From: DAIDKA01 sp035487155
GTDB taxonomy: Bacteria; Pseudomonadota; Gammaproteobacteria; Steroidobacterales; Steroidobacteraceae
Direction of reading: 5' to 3'
DNA length: 64,000 nucleotides
Assembly: GCA_035487155.1 (NCBI GenBank)
Contig: DATHMK010000023.1
Span: 68,014 to 132,013, forward strand
Positions 33,429 through 42,563 of this stretch are shown in pieces. Each line of letters starts with the position of its first letter. The first letter of the stretch is position 1. A program made the translations under genes and the position numbers. The notes under the pieces are model-generated. The model was given only the letters and a program-made list of their open reading frames with translations. It was not told the DNA's origin and ran no database searches.

Positions 33429-34526
33429 TCAGCTGCGCTTGAGATCCACTGGTGCGCCGCTACGCGCCGATTGATAGATGGCCATCATGATTCTGACGTC
33501 ACGCAGTCCTTCCTCACCCGACACGATGCTCGGTTTGTCCTCCTGGATGCAGCGCGCGAAGTCATCCATTTCGGCGGCGAACTGGTCGATATCCGGAAAA
33601 TCGAAGGCCTGACCGTCGCTTCGTTGTCCGCGAATGCCACCGTAATTGAATGCCGGATCCAGTGTAAACCCGGCACGCTCACCTATGGCGCGCACGTATC
33701 CCGTGGAAGCGGAGGCGTAGCTTGCGCCGCATTGGGTCACGGTGCCGCCCGGGAACCTTGCCTCCCACAGTACTGAGGCTTCGACTTCCGAAAAGCGCGC
33801 GGCGTCACCGGTGGTGGTGAGCCCGGAGACCCAGATAGGTTCTTCGCCCGTCAGATACCGGGTTGCCTGTAATGCATAGATGCCGACATCCATCAGCGGG
33901 CCACCGCCGGCCAGGGCACGTTTCAGGCGCCACCCCGAGGGTTGAGTGTTGTAGCCAAAATAGGCATCGATGGTCCGAAGGGCACCCAACTCGTGCGAGC
34001 GGACCAGGCGGATGGCCTCGAGATGATGGGGTTCGAACCGGCAGCGATAGGCGACCCCCAGTCTGCGATTCGCCACCTTGACGGCGTTGATGAGCTGCTG
34101 GCAGCGTTCTACGGAGATTTCCAGCGGTTTCTCGCAGAAGACATGCTTGCCGGCTTTGGCGGCGTCGGTTCCATGCTGCAGATGCAGCGCGTTCGGAGTC
34201 ACGACATAAACGACATCGATGTCCTTGTTGTCGGCCATGCGGGCCATGGTGTCGTAGGTGTAGACGCTGCCGGCGGGGATTGCGTACTTCTTCTGCCAGA
34301 CTGCCGCCTTGGCGGGCGTGTCCGTGATGACGCCCGCCAGCCTGCAACGCTCGGTCTTCAGCAACGCCGGCGCAATCTGATGCTCACTGAGCTCACCCAG
34401 GCCGCACAGCGCGAAGCCGAGCTTGGGCCTCGAAGCCGCGGCCAGTGCGCGCGTGGTGTGCGTGCTGATGAATGGCGCCGCGGCGAGTGCGGCGCCCTGC
34501 GCGAGGAATCGGCGGCGAGCTGTCAT
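33429..34526 (-). CDS. Gfo/Idh/MocA-family oxidoreductase, Tat-exported
   Basis: A 365-residue NAD(P)-dependent sugar-type dehydrogenase. A twin-arginine start (TARRRFLAQGAALAAAPFIS) suggests export in folded form, as in periplasmic glucose-fructose oxidoreductase. The Rossmann domain contains FALCGLGELSEHQIAPALLK, VVYVVTPNALHLQH and the catalytic FCEKPLEISV. The C-terminal domain carries GGGPLMDVGIYALQATRYLTGEEP, typical of the group. GGAGG lies nine bases before the ATG at 34526. The substrate is unknown. It lies 27 bases after the VOC gene stop, so co-transcription is likely. Confidence 0.92.
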   Translation of the reverse strand: MTARRRFLAQGAALAAAPFISTHTTRALAAASRPKLGFALCGLGELSEHQIAPALLKTERCRLAGVITDTPAKAAVWQKKYAIPAGSVYTYDTMARMADNKDIDVVYVVTPNALHLQHGTDAAKAGKHVFCEKPLEISVERCQQLINAVKVANRRLGVAYRCRFEPHHLEAIRLVRSHELGALRTIDAYFGYNTQPSGWRLKRALAGGGPLMDVGIYALQATRYLTGEEPIWVSGLTTTGDAARFSEVEASVLWEARFPGGTVTQCGASYASASTGYVRAIGERAGFTLDPAFNYGGIRGQRSDGQAFDFPDIDQFAAEMDDFARCIQEDKPSIVSGEEGLRDVRIMMAIYQSARSGAPVDLKRS

Positions 34527-34553
34527 GTGGGGAACCTCCGAGCGCGTACCCGG

Positions 34554-35498
34554 TTAACGTGAGGGATCCGAAGCGGTAAATGGCGAGCAACAGGGCTTGC
34601 CTATGGCATGGAATTCCATGATCTCGGCGCGGGTGCCGTCCGGATCGTGCAGATTCAGCTGCCACTTGGCATCCCTGCCGATCTTCGGGGTGCCGTCCTG
34701 CCCGGTCAGCCGCTCCTCATTCCACAGGCGCGTAAACACGGTTTCAATGTTGCCGACACCCAGTGAGAAGTGGTTGAAGATCCCCAGCACCGTCTGACTC
34801 ATCCCTGCAGGGATACCCCGTCCATGAGGGGGGTCGACCAGCATGTATTCCAGCCAGTCGTTGCCGTCGGGCAGCTGCTGCGAGATCCAGGTCGGCTTGG
34901 CATTCTCGTTGCCGCCGAACCAGTAGGGTCGGAATCCGAGGATCTTGCGATAGAAGCCATCCTCGAGCGCGCGATCGTGCACGATGAAGCCGACGTGAAT
35001 GATGTGATCGGAGAACCTCTGGTTCGTGAGCAGGATGCTGGGTGCCGTGCGCGACTGCACGAACTGGATCCGGTTGCCTTCGGGGTCCTGGACCTCGAAC
35101 CAGCTGTCCTCGGGCGTCGTGGTGATGGCACCGGGAGCAGGTATGCCCGCCTCGGCGAGATAGCGGCGCATGCCCTCGACATCCGGCGTCGCGAAGGCGA
35201 TGTGATCGAGGCGGTTGATGGACGGCGGCCCCTTTGGCAACGGCAGTACTTCGACGAACTGCAGGGGATTGAAGTAATACCTCACACCGAGCTTGCTTTC
35301 AGGATCAGAGCCCCTGGTTGCGCCCAGGTCATGAACGTAGAAACGCTCGGTCGCAGTGGGATCTGATGTGTAGACGGCGATATGCGAGACCGCCGTGATT
35401 GCAGGCCTGGGACTTGCGGCGAATGTCGCCTGGACCATCACCGCCAGCCCAAGGCACAGTGCAGCACGGCGGAGGAAGCACGACAAATGACTGTTCAT
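34554..35498 (-). CDS. Secreted two-domain VOC (glyoxalase/dioxygenase fold) protein
   Basis: A 314-residue protein with an N-terminal signal (RRAALCLGLAVMVQATFAA) followed by two vicinal-oxygen-chelate modules, about residues 33-150 and 163-300. Metal-type residues occur in AVSHIAVYTSD, NRLDHIAFATPD, DHIIHVGFIVHD and HDPDGTRAEIMEF. Most VOC enzymes are cytoplasmic, so an exported form is less usual. The reaction is unknown. The gene sits between an esterase gene and the Gfo/Idh/MocA gene, on the same strand and closely spaced. Confidence 0.83.
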   Translation of the reverse strand: MNSHLSCFLRRAALCLGLAVMVQATFAASPRPAITAVSHIAVYTSDPTATERFYVHDLGATRGSDPESKLGVRYYFNPLQFVEVLPLPKGPPSINRLDHIAFATPDVEGMRRYLAEAGIPAPGAITTTPEDSWFEVQDPEGNRIQFVQSRTAPSILLTNQRFSDHIIHVGFIVHDRALEDGFYRKILGFRPYWFGGNENAKPTWISQQLPDGNDWLEYMLVDPPHGRGIPAGMSQTVLGIFNHFSLGVGNIETVFTRLWNEERLTGQDGTPKIGRDAKWQLNLHDPDGTRAEIMEFHAIGKPCCSPFTASDPSR

Positions 35499-35503
35499 GA
35501 CCG

Positions 35504-36556
35504 TCAGTGCCCGACTGAGCTGTCGAGGAAGTGCGCCATCAGCTCCAGAGCCTCGCGAGTCTCCGGAAATTCGAAGTGGTACCAGAAGGCATGTGGCAAG
35601 GCTTCGAACACCACCAAACGGGCGTCCACTCCCTGACGCAGCAGTGCGCGGTGCATCGTGGTTGTTTCTCCAAGCAGCATGTCGCGCGTGCCGGTCACGA
35701 GCAGAGTGGGTGGCAGGCCGCTCAGATCGGCGAACACCGGCGACAGGACCGGATCGCGGCGGCTGGTACGCCCCACGTATTGCGAATCGGGAAGGCTCTT
35801 GCTGTCCGTGGGTTGGAGCATCCCGGGCAAACCATCCAAAGTGAACAGCTGTCTGGAGTCACTGACACGACTGAAGTCGCCGCCGCCGGAAAACACTCCC
35901 AAGGCCCCGGGCTGCGGTAGCTTCAGCTGCTTGAGCTTCACCGCGACTTCAACGGACAGAATGGCGCCGGCGGAGGTCCCATAGATTGCGATGTTCTTGG
36001 CAGGATGCGTCTTGAGCAGCGCCTGATAGACCGCGACCACATCATCAACGGCTGCCGGGAAGGGATGTTCCGGCGCCAATCGGTAATAAACGGAGATCAC
36101 TTCGGTTCGCGCCAGATTGGCGATCGGGTCGCCTTCAATCCGTGAGCCGGAATCCGCGTTGAAACCCCCACCATGCAGGTTGATGAAGACTCGGTTGCGG
36201 TTCTCGGCGGGCATCTTCAGTGGGGTGATCTCATCGACCGGTACATCGGCCAGGGTGGTCGGATGGATGAGGACCGGGTATTGCTTCAAGGCTTCCGCAG
36301 AATCCTGGGCGCGCCACTCATCCGTAAACTTGCGCCGCTCCTCGAGGGTTTGCGGTTTGCGATTCATGCGCGTGAGCGAATCCAACCAGGCGCGCGCTTC
36401 CTTGCTCACCAGCGCCGGTTCCGGCACCACCCGGGTGACATGCGCCGTGCCGTCAGAATCGAAAGTCGCGGCATCCTGTGCGCTGGCGGCGCCTGAGAGG
36501 GTTAGCGCGCATACCAGCGCCTGAGACAAGAGGACCGATCGCAGGCAAGTCGGCAT
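35504..36556 (-). CDS. Secreted alpha/beta-hydrolase (HSL-type esterase)
   Basis: A 350-residue exported hydrolase (signal VLLSQALVCALTLSGAASAQD). The hormone-sensitive-lipase-like motifs are present: HGGGF oxyanion hole, YRLAPEHPFPAAVDD, nucleophile serine in YGTSAGA, acid residue in TGTRDML and the histidine in ALPHAFWYHF. The start at 36556 (ATG) is favoured over the upstream in-frame one because of the signal peptide. Likely an ester-hydrolysing enzyme of short acyl chains. It lies only five bases before the VOC gene on the same strand. Confidence 0.93.
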   Translation of the reverse strand: MPTCLRSVLLSQALVCALTLSGAASAQDAATFDSDGTAHVTRVVPEPALVSKEARAWLDSLTRMNRKPQTLEERRKFTDEWRAQDSAEALKQYPVLIHPTTLADVPVDEITPLKMPAENRNRVFINLHGGGFNADSGSRIEGDPIANLARTEVISVYYRLAPEHPFPAAVDDVVAVYQALLKTHPAKNIAIYGTSAGAILSVEVAVKLKQLKLPQPGALGVFSGGGDFSRVSDSRQLFTLDGLPGMLQPTDSKSLPDSQYVGRTSRRDPVLSPVFADLSGLPPTLLVTGTRDMLLGETTTMHRALLRQGVDARLVVFEALPHAFWYHFEFPETREALELMAHFLDSSVGH

Positions 36557-36676
36557 GGTAGCGCTCCCAATCTGAGGTGGCATAGCTTATACCATCGCTT
36601 CAGGCCTGACGGCAGGGCTGAGCGCATGCGGCACTGCAAGGCGCTGGTCGCTGCGCCAGGCTTCTGGATCCCGCTT

Positions 36677-37171
36677 CTACCTGCCAGGCTTGTTAAGACG
36701 GGTCGCCTTCGGGCGTTTGCTGGATTTTTTCACGCGCGCTGCCGATTTCGCACCTCGTTTCGGGATTTTTCCGATGCGCAGATCGCAGGCACTGATCAAG
36801 GCACACGCCCGGAGCGCGGCCTGCTCGAAGTCAGGCGCATCAGCAGGAAGGACCTGCCAGTGGGTGGCCTGGAGCCCGAATAGCTGTATCGATCGCATCG
36901 ACGGAAAGTCGCGTTGCAGGCTCTCATGGTGCTCGGCCGTAGTTGCCAGCCACACCCCGTTATCCTCGGGTGAGTCGGGCCGGTCGCGCAGAATGAGCAC
37001 GATCTTGTCCTCGATGTAGACCGCGAGGCAGCCGAACATCGCTCGCGTCGCAGGTGCCAGGCCGGCGAGCGCATCGAGTACAAACTCATGCGGGATACTC
37101 TTGCGCCGCTTGAGCGCCAGGTCCGCGTCGATAAAGGGATCCCGGCCAGAATTGCGACCGACTTTAGCCAC
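36677..37171 (-). CDS. TfoX N-terminal-domain-like protein
   Basis: A 164-residue protein with the TfoX/Sxy N-terminal fold. The signature is the run RAMFGCLAVYIEDKIVLILRD (about residues 43-63). The C-terminus is lysine/arginine-rich (KRGAKSAARVKKSSKRPKATR) and may bind nucleic acid or be disordered. The full TfoX competence domain pair is not present, so a role in competence cannot be claimed. The start is a GTG at 37171; the peptidase gene lies immediately upstream, with its stop five bases away. Confidence 0.78.
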   Translation of the reverse strand: MAKVGRNSGRDPFIDADLALKRRKSIPHEFVLDALAGLAPATRAMFGCLAVYIEDKIVLILRDRPDSPEDNGVWLATTAEHHESLQRDFPSMRSIQLFGLQATHWQVLPADAPDFEQAALRACALISACDLRIGKIPKRGAKSAARVKKSSKRPKATRLNKPGR

Positions 37172-37176
37172 ACCCG

Positions 37177-39141
37177 TCAGTCACGAGCCAGCAGGTAGGT
37201 TTTGATGAACATGACCTCTGCATCGAACATCAGGTCGTTGTTGCTCTTCTTGGCATAGCCGTGACCCTCGTCGTTGGCCACCATGAACCAGGTCGGCGTG
37301 CCCTGGGCATTGAGCTTGTCGATTATCTGCCGCGACTCGCTCCAGGGTACGCGCGGATCGTTCCTGCCCACGACGGCGAAGATGGGCTTGTGCATGGATT
37401 CCAGGTGGTTCATGGGCGCGATGCGTTCCAGATAGGCCCGCATCGCCGGATCGCGCTCGTCGCCATACTCGGCACGACGCAGGTCGCGGCGATATGCCTC
37501 GGTGTGCTCGAGGAACGTCACCAGATTCGACATCCCCACGATGGGCATGGCGCAGCGGATCTTGTCGTTGTAATAGGCGGCTGTGGCCCAGGTCATATGT
37601 CCGCCATAGCTGCCGCCGAATACCATGATGCGGTTGGCGTCCAGCTCCGGCTGAGTTGCAATCCAGTCGAGCAATGCGCCGATGTCCTTATATGTGTCAT
37701 CGCGATGAAAGCCATTGTCGAGCTTGGTGAACTCCTTGCCGTAGCCGGTCGAGCCGCGCACATTCGGCAGAACGTATGCAACTCCAAGTTCATTGAGCAG
37801 GTAGTTGTTGCGACCCATGAAATCAGGCCGCGCCTGCCCCTCTGGGCCGCCGTGAATGTCGACGATGACCGGCCTCCTGCCGGCGAATTTATTTGGGTCC
37901 GGGCGGTACAGCCAGCCGCTGATGGAACGGCCGTCGAAGCTCTTCCAGCTGACGAGCCTGGGCTCGGGGAAGTTTGCCGCATTAAGGCCGCTGGTCTCAC
38001 TATAGGTCCAGCGCTCTACCTTGCCGCTGTTCACGTCGACTGAATAGGCGTCTCCGGGGGACTTTGCCGAGTGCAGTGACAGGCCGAGATCGCGATTGTT
38101 CCGGTGAAAGCTCACGCTATCGATGATGCCCGCGGGCAGATTGGCAACCGCACGCATGGCCCCTTTGGCAGTGTCCAGCAGATAAAGCTTGCTCGAACCG
38201 TTCTCGTTGGTGAAAAAAGCGAGGGTTTTGCCATCTTCGCTCAACGCCAGGCCCTCGACGCCCCAGGGAATGCCGGTCGTGAGATAGTGAGGCGTCATGG
38301 TTGCCAGGTCGAAGTACGCCAGGCGCTGGAAGTCCGAGTCCAGGTCCGTCGTCACGTAGATACCCTTGGCGTCAGGCGTGAACACTGCCTGTCCGTAATA
38401 CACTTCCTTGCCGGGTTGCTGCTTTGCAGTTATCTGCCGCTTCTCGCCGCTGACAACATTGACGATATAAATATTGCTCAGATTGATTGACAGTTCCTCC
38501 AGCAGCAGCACCTCGCTGCCGTCGCGGGAAAAATCCAGAGGACCCCAGCCTCCGCCCTGGAGCTGTGCCAGCATGTGATCGGTCTTGGGCCGATGGATGT
38601 CCATCAGGTACAGGTCGGTATCCTGGTTGTTGCGCCGGGTCGAGGTATAGGCGATGCGACTGCCGCTGTGCTCGAAGAGCGCGGCGCCGTTTCGCGACCG
38701 GCCATCGGTCAGCAAAGTGGCTTGGCCGCTGGCCATGTCGAAGCGATACAGCTGGTACCACTCGTTGCCACCGACATCCTTTGAAAACACCAGCGAATTG
38801 CCGTCAACCGGGTCGACACTGGCTGCCCGCACGCGATCCGCAAAGAAAGTCAGCTGCTGTCGGGCGCCGCCGGGGTGGTTCACCAGGTGCAGCTGCAGGG
38901 TATTGGCGAAGCGGGTGCTGACAATCATTTCCCGTCGCAGCGGATTCCAGTCTTGAAACAGTGCGTAGCGGTACTCGCCGTAGCGGGCCGTCGCATCTGC
39001 GACCGCAGTGGGGATGGGCGGAACATGCTCGAGCACCATGTTGTCGCCGGGCTTGATGTAGTCGGCCGGTGGGGCCACGTCCTGGGCATGCACCGTGGCC
39101 CAAAGTGCGCCGATGAGGACGGCAGCGAGGTGTGACTTCAT
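37177..39141 (-). CDS. Exported S9-family peptidase (prolyl oligopeptidase type)
   Basis: A 654-residue secreted serine peptidase with signal AAVLIGALWATVHAQ. The N-terminal part (30-400) is a beta-propeller with repeated strand patterns (SGSRIAYTSTRRNNQDTDLYLMD and similar). The C-terminal catalytic domain carries HGGPEGQ, nucleophile GGSYGGH, acid GRNDPRVP and catalytic histidine in EGHGYAKKSN. The ATG at 39141 is preceded by AGGAGAA. It probably cleaves short peptides in the periplasm or outside; the P1 preference is not predictable from the sequence. Confidence 0.95.
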   Translation of the reverse strand: MKSHLAAVLIGALWATVHAQDVAPPADYIKPGDNMVLEHVPPIPTAVADATARYGEYRYALFQDWNPLRREMIVSTRFANTLQLHLVNHPGGARQQLTFFADRVRAASVDPVDGNSLVFSKDVGGNEWYQLYRFDMASGQATLLTDGRSRNGAALFEHSGSRIAYTSTRRNNQDTDLYLMDIHRPKTDHMLAQLQGGGWGPLDFSRDGSEVLLLEELSINLSNIYIVNVVSGEKRQITAKQQPGKEVYYGQAVFTPDAKGIYVTTDLDSDFQRLAYFDLATMTPHYLTTGIPWGVEGLALSEDGKTLAFFTNENGSSKLYLLDTAKGAMRAVANLPAGIIDSVSFHRNNRDLGLSLHSAKSPGDAYSVDVNSGKVERWTYSETSGLNAANFPEPRLVSWKSFDGRSISGWLYRPDPNKFAGRRPVIVDIHGGPEGQARPDFMGRNNYLLNELGVAYVLPNVRGSTGYGKEFTKLDNGFHRDDTYKDIGALLDWIATQPELDANRIMVFGGSYGGHMTWATAAYYNDKIRCAMPIVGMSNLVTFLEHTEAYRRDLRRAEYGDERDPAMRAYLERIAPMNHLESMHKPIFAVVGRNDPRVPWSESRQIIDKLNAQGTPTWFMVANDEGHGYAKKSNNDLMFDAEVMFIKTYLLARD

Positions 39142-39263
39142 ACGTTCTCCTCGTAGGATGCGGAGGCGCACCTGGAGCGGAAGTTCGCGAATCCCGTTTG
39201 TTATGCGGCGATTATGCGGGATGAGTCACTGAGGTGACAATCACTTACGTGGGGCGTTGTTCT

Positions 39264-40403
39264 CTAATGCGCAGCAACGAGTCGCAGCAGAGTGATTTCC
39301 GAGGGTGCCCCGAAACGATTGGGCGGCCCCCAGTAACCCGTGCCGCGACTGATGTAGATCCATAGGTGATTGAGCCGGTGCAGGCCGGCCGTGAATGGTT
39401 GCTGCAGGCGCACGAACAGGTTCCAGGGCCAGAACTGTCCGCCGTGCGTGTGGCCGGAGAGCTGCAGATCAAACCCCGCACGCGAGGCGGCATCCGCCGA
39501 ACGCGGTTGATGAGCGAGCAGTATCCTGGCGGCCGCGTCGGTTGGTGCGCCCGAAAGCGCGGCGACGGGGTCGCTGCGCTGTGCCGGATTGAATTGATGC
39601 GCGCTGTAATCGGTCACGCCGGCCACCACCAGGGGCGCGCCCCCGTGTTGTATGACCACGTGCTCATTCAAAAGAACGCGCAAGCCAAGGCGCCTGAACT
39701 CCGCCGTCCAGGGGGCCTCGCCAGAGTAGTACTCGTGGTTACCGGTGACCAGGAACGCGCCATGGCGCGCGCTCAGTCTCCCCAACGGTGCGATGTGCCG
39801 CCCCAGATCGGCCACCGATCCATCGACCAGATCCCCGGTAACCGCGATGAGATCCGCGTTCAGAGCATTTACGGCCTCGACAATGGCATCGACATAGGGT
39901 CGCTTGATGGTTGAGCCGACGTGCACGTCGCTGATCTGTGCGATGGAAAATCCACGCAGCGCAGGCGGCAGATTGGCCAGTGGCACCTCGACATTCACGA
40001 CGCGGGCACGCCGGCGGGCCCCGGCAAAGCCCACGAGGGTGACAAAGGCCGCCACGCCGACCACCGTCAACGCGGATGCGCGCAGCAGTGGGGGCAGATA
40101 TGCGACCGGCACGAGGAGAGCGGCCGGCAGCAGGACCAGATCGCGCAGCAAGGTGAGGACGAACAACGATGAGAACAGGCTCATGGCAAGCAGCCCCGCG
40201 GCGGCCAGGCGATCTGCAACCGTCCTGGGCTGAAGCGAGCGTGCCATAAGGCCGCCCAGCATCAGTACGCAGGACATCAGGAGCGCCACGGCCCCGACAG
40301 CCCGTATCCCGGCAGCCGGGGTCAGGTCAGGCAACAGGCGGAAGCCGATGTACGCATGCAGAAGACCCAATATGATGACGGGCGTGAGACGGCGAATTTT
40401 CAT
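39264..40403 (-). CDS. Membrane-anchored metallophosphoesterase (YkuE-like)
   Basis: A 379-residue calcineurin-type phosphoesterase. The N-terminal 130 residues contain four hydrophobic segments that anchor it in the membrane. The catalytic domain then shows the metal-binding sequence in order: SDVHVGS, GDLVDGS, GNHEYYSG, and GHTHGGQFWP. The C-terminus RGTGYWGPPNRFGAPSEITLL is typical of the YkuE/YaeI-like lipid phosphoesterase group. It may act on lipid-linked phosphates at the membrane. Complete, and of normal length for members with membrane segments. Confidence 0.94.
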   Translation of the reverse strand: MKIRRLTPVIILGLLHAYIGFRLLPDLTPAAGIRAVGAVALLMSCVLMLGGLMARSLQPRTVADRLAAAGLLAMSLFSSLFVLTLLRDLVLLPAALLVPVAYLPPLLRASALTVVGVAAFVTLVGFAGARRRARVVNVEVPLANLPPALRGFSIAQISDVHVGSTIKRPYVDAIVEAVNALNADLIAVTGDLVDGSVADLGRHIAPLGRLSARHGAFLVTGNHEYYSGEAPWTAEFRRLGLRVLLNEHVVIQHGGAPLVVAGVTDYSAHQFNPAQRSDPVAALSGAPTDAAARILLAHQPRSADAASRAGFDLQLSGHTHGGQFWPWNLFVRLQQPFTAGLHRLNHLWIYISRGTGYWGPPNRFGAPSEITLLRLVAAH

Positions 40404-40528
40404 GGGGGTTATGGGTGAGACGCGCTAGGGCCAGAGGGGTTCGCAGCTTGTTTTGGATCTTGGGCCTGATTGCCGGGATTCAATGCCTCCGCAGCGAATT
40501 GTCCCGCTCAACGGCCGGGTGCTGACTG

Positions 40529-41938
40529 ATGCCCAGCCCCTCTGCCTCCCCGGCTGCGGGCCGGGCCGCCGATGGCCTGCCGGTTCCGCGCCGCTATTGG
40601 GCCATTGCCACCATCGTCCTGGCGATAACCATGTCGGTGCTCGACAGCAGCATTGTGAACGTGGCCGTTCCGACGGTGGCCCACGAGTTCCATGCGACCG
40701 ATGCGGCATCGATCTGGGTCATCAATGCCTATCAGATCGCCATCCTGATCGCGCTGTTGCCGCTCGCCTCCCTGGGAGAGATCGTCGGCTATCGACGGGT
40801 ATCGCAGTGCGGCCTGGCGGTTTTCACCATCGCATCGCTCGCCTGCGCCCTGGCACCCACGTTGACGATGCTCAGCATCGCCCGTGTCGTACAGGGTCTG
40901 GGCGCTGCGGGCATCATGAGCGTGAACTCGGCGCTGGTGCGCTTCACCTACCCACAGCGCATGTTGGGCCGCGGCATCGGTATCAATGCCTTTGCGGTGG
41001 CAATCGCCGCTGCCACAGGGCCCACCATTGCATCCGCCATACTGGCCGTCAGCGACTGGCGCTGGCTGTTCGCGGTGAACGTACCGATCGGCCTTGTGAC
41101 CATAGTCATCGCCTTGTTCGCGCTTCCCGAAACGCAGCGATCACCGCGGCGGCTCAATCATGTCGGTGTGCTGCTGCAGGCGGGAACCTTTGCCTTACTC
41201 GTCGGTGGCCTGCAGTCCTTCGCGCACGATGCCTCGACTGTGCTGGGGATCGCGGAAATTGTCGGCGGCTGTCTGCTGGGCGTGCTGCTGGTGCGCCACG
41301 AGATCGTTCGTGATGCGCCGCTCATCCCCTTCGATCTGCTGCGGGTACGGTTATTCTCCCTTTCGGTCGTTACGTCCGTGGGCTCATTCATGGCGGCGAC
41401 CACTGCACTCGTCGCATTGCCCTTCGAGATCCAGCGCGTCGGCCACACCGCGGCGCAGACCGGGCTGCTGATGACACCTTGGCCGGTCGGGGTTGCCATA
41501 GCGGCACCACTGGCCGGCCGTCTGGCGGATCGGCATCCGGCGGGGATTCTCGGCAGCGTGGGACTTCTGGGGATGGCGGCGGGTCTGTCGCTGCTGGCGC
41601 TTTTTCCCCATGACGGCACGTCCGCCGATCTCATCTGGCGCATGGCCTTGTGCGGGTTGGGTTTTGGGTTCTTCCAGTCCCCCAACAATCGAACGCTCAT
41701 TTCCGCGGCGCCCTACGCCCGCACCGGCGCCGCCGGTGGCATGTTGGCGACAGCCCGGCTCCTGGGGCAAACGCTGGGCGCCGCTGGAGTCGCGGTCCTG
41801 TTTCGGGCTTACGGCGGGCGAGGCTCGAATCTCGCCTTGGGCGCGGCCGCGGGGATTGCGCTGGCCGCTGCCGTCGTAAGCGCTTCGCGTCTCGCGGCTA
41901 ATCCGAACAACCCGAACGCGCCACTCAGCGAGGAGTAG
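40529..41938 (+). CDS. MFS drug transporter, DHA2 (EmrB/QacA) type
   Basis: A 469-residue major-facilitator permease of the drug:proton antiporter-2 branch. Motif A-like residues lie in LGEIVGYRRVSQCG, the DHA2 start is ITMSVLDSSIVNVAVPTVAHEF and motif C is GIGINAFAVAIAAATGPTIASAIL. About 13-14 hydrophobic segments are visible. It is convergent with the FUSC gene, overlapping by 14 bases. No membrane-fusion partner is adjacent, so tripartite export is not supported. The exported substrate is unknown. Confidence 0.93.
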   Translation: MPSPSASPAAGRAADGLPVPRRYWAIATIVLAITMSVLDSSIVNVAVPTVAHEFHATDAASIWVINAYQIAILIALLPLASLGEIVGYRRVSQCGLAVFTIASLACALAPTLTMLSIARVVQGLGAAGIMSVNSALVRFTYPQRMLGRGIGINAFAVAIAAATGPTIASAILAVSDWRWLFAVNVPIGLVTIVIALFALPETQRSPRRLNHVGVLLQAGTFALLVGGLQSFAHDASTVLGIAEIVGGCLLGVLLVRHEIVRDAPLIPFDLLRVRLFSLSVVTSVGSFMAATTALVALPFEIQRVGHTAAQTGLLMTPWPVGVAIAAPLAGRLADRHPAGILGSVGLLGMAAGLSLLALFPHDGTSADLIWRMALCGLGFGFFQSPNNRTLISAAPYARTGAAGGMLATARLLGQTLGAAGVAVLFRAYGGRGSNLALGAAAGIALAAAVVSASRLAANPNNPNAPLSEE

Positions 41939-42533
41939 TTTTGGACTCTGTCATGCGCAGCCAGTGGCGCGCGGGCAGGCGCGCCGCCGCCCATACCGTG
42001 ACGACCGCCACGCTCACACCCCAGGCGACCTCAGCGAGGCGCGATCCGAACATGCCCGCAGGCGAGCCGGTGTGCGGCACAAGAAGAATGATGGTTGCGG
42101 TGGTGCCGGCCAGGCGGCTGGCGCTGGCGACATTGAGTGCCCAGCACGTCAGCATGGCCACGACCACCGCGGCGGCGTAGACCACGAGATGCGGGCCAAA
42201 GGCCAGATATGCGCACAAGGCTGTGATGCCGCCTATGGCCGCGCCGATGAACTGATCGCGGGCAGTCGTCTCGGTAGCCCGGAACTCCGTCTGCACGACT
42301 GCAATAGCGGTCATTGCGCTCCAGTATCCCTCTTTCAGACCCAGCGGCTGGGTAGGCAGGTAGGCGATGACCGCAGCGCACGCTGATATCAGCCCGTGGT
42401 GCATCCCCCCCGCCATCCGATGCAGCAGCGGCAACGCCTTTTGCAGGGAAGTAAGACGCAGGCTGAGTTCCGTCAGATGAGCTCGCTCGGGGCTGAAATG
42501 ATCTGCCGGTGCGGACGATCGCGTCGTATCCAT
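41925..42533 (-). CDS. FUSC-family inner-membrane protein
   Basis: A 202-residue membrane protein related to the FUSC (fusaric-acid-resistance-like) family. It has an N-terminal cytoplasmic stretch (HLTELSLRLTSLQKALPLL), then about five or six hydrophobic segments, including GLKEGYWSAMTAIAVVQTEFRATETTARDQFIGAAIGG, which is the family core. It is much shorter than full-length FUSC exporters (about 350-700 residues), corresponding to the membrane domain only. Role: probably transport or resistance, not established. Confidence 0.85.
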   Translation of the reverse strand: MDTTRSSAPADHFSPERAHLTELSLRLTSLQKALPLLHRMAGGMHHGLISACAAVIAYLPTQPLGLKEGYWSAMTAIAVVQTEFRATETTARDQFIGAAIGGITALCAYLAFGPHLVVYAAAVVVAMLTCWALNVASASRLAGTTATIILLVPHTGSPAGMFGSRLAEVAWGVSVAVVTVWAAARLPARHWLRMTESKTTPR

Positions 42534-42563
42534 GAGCTAGCTGCCTTTCCTGGCGGTCTTTGA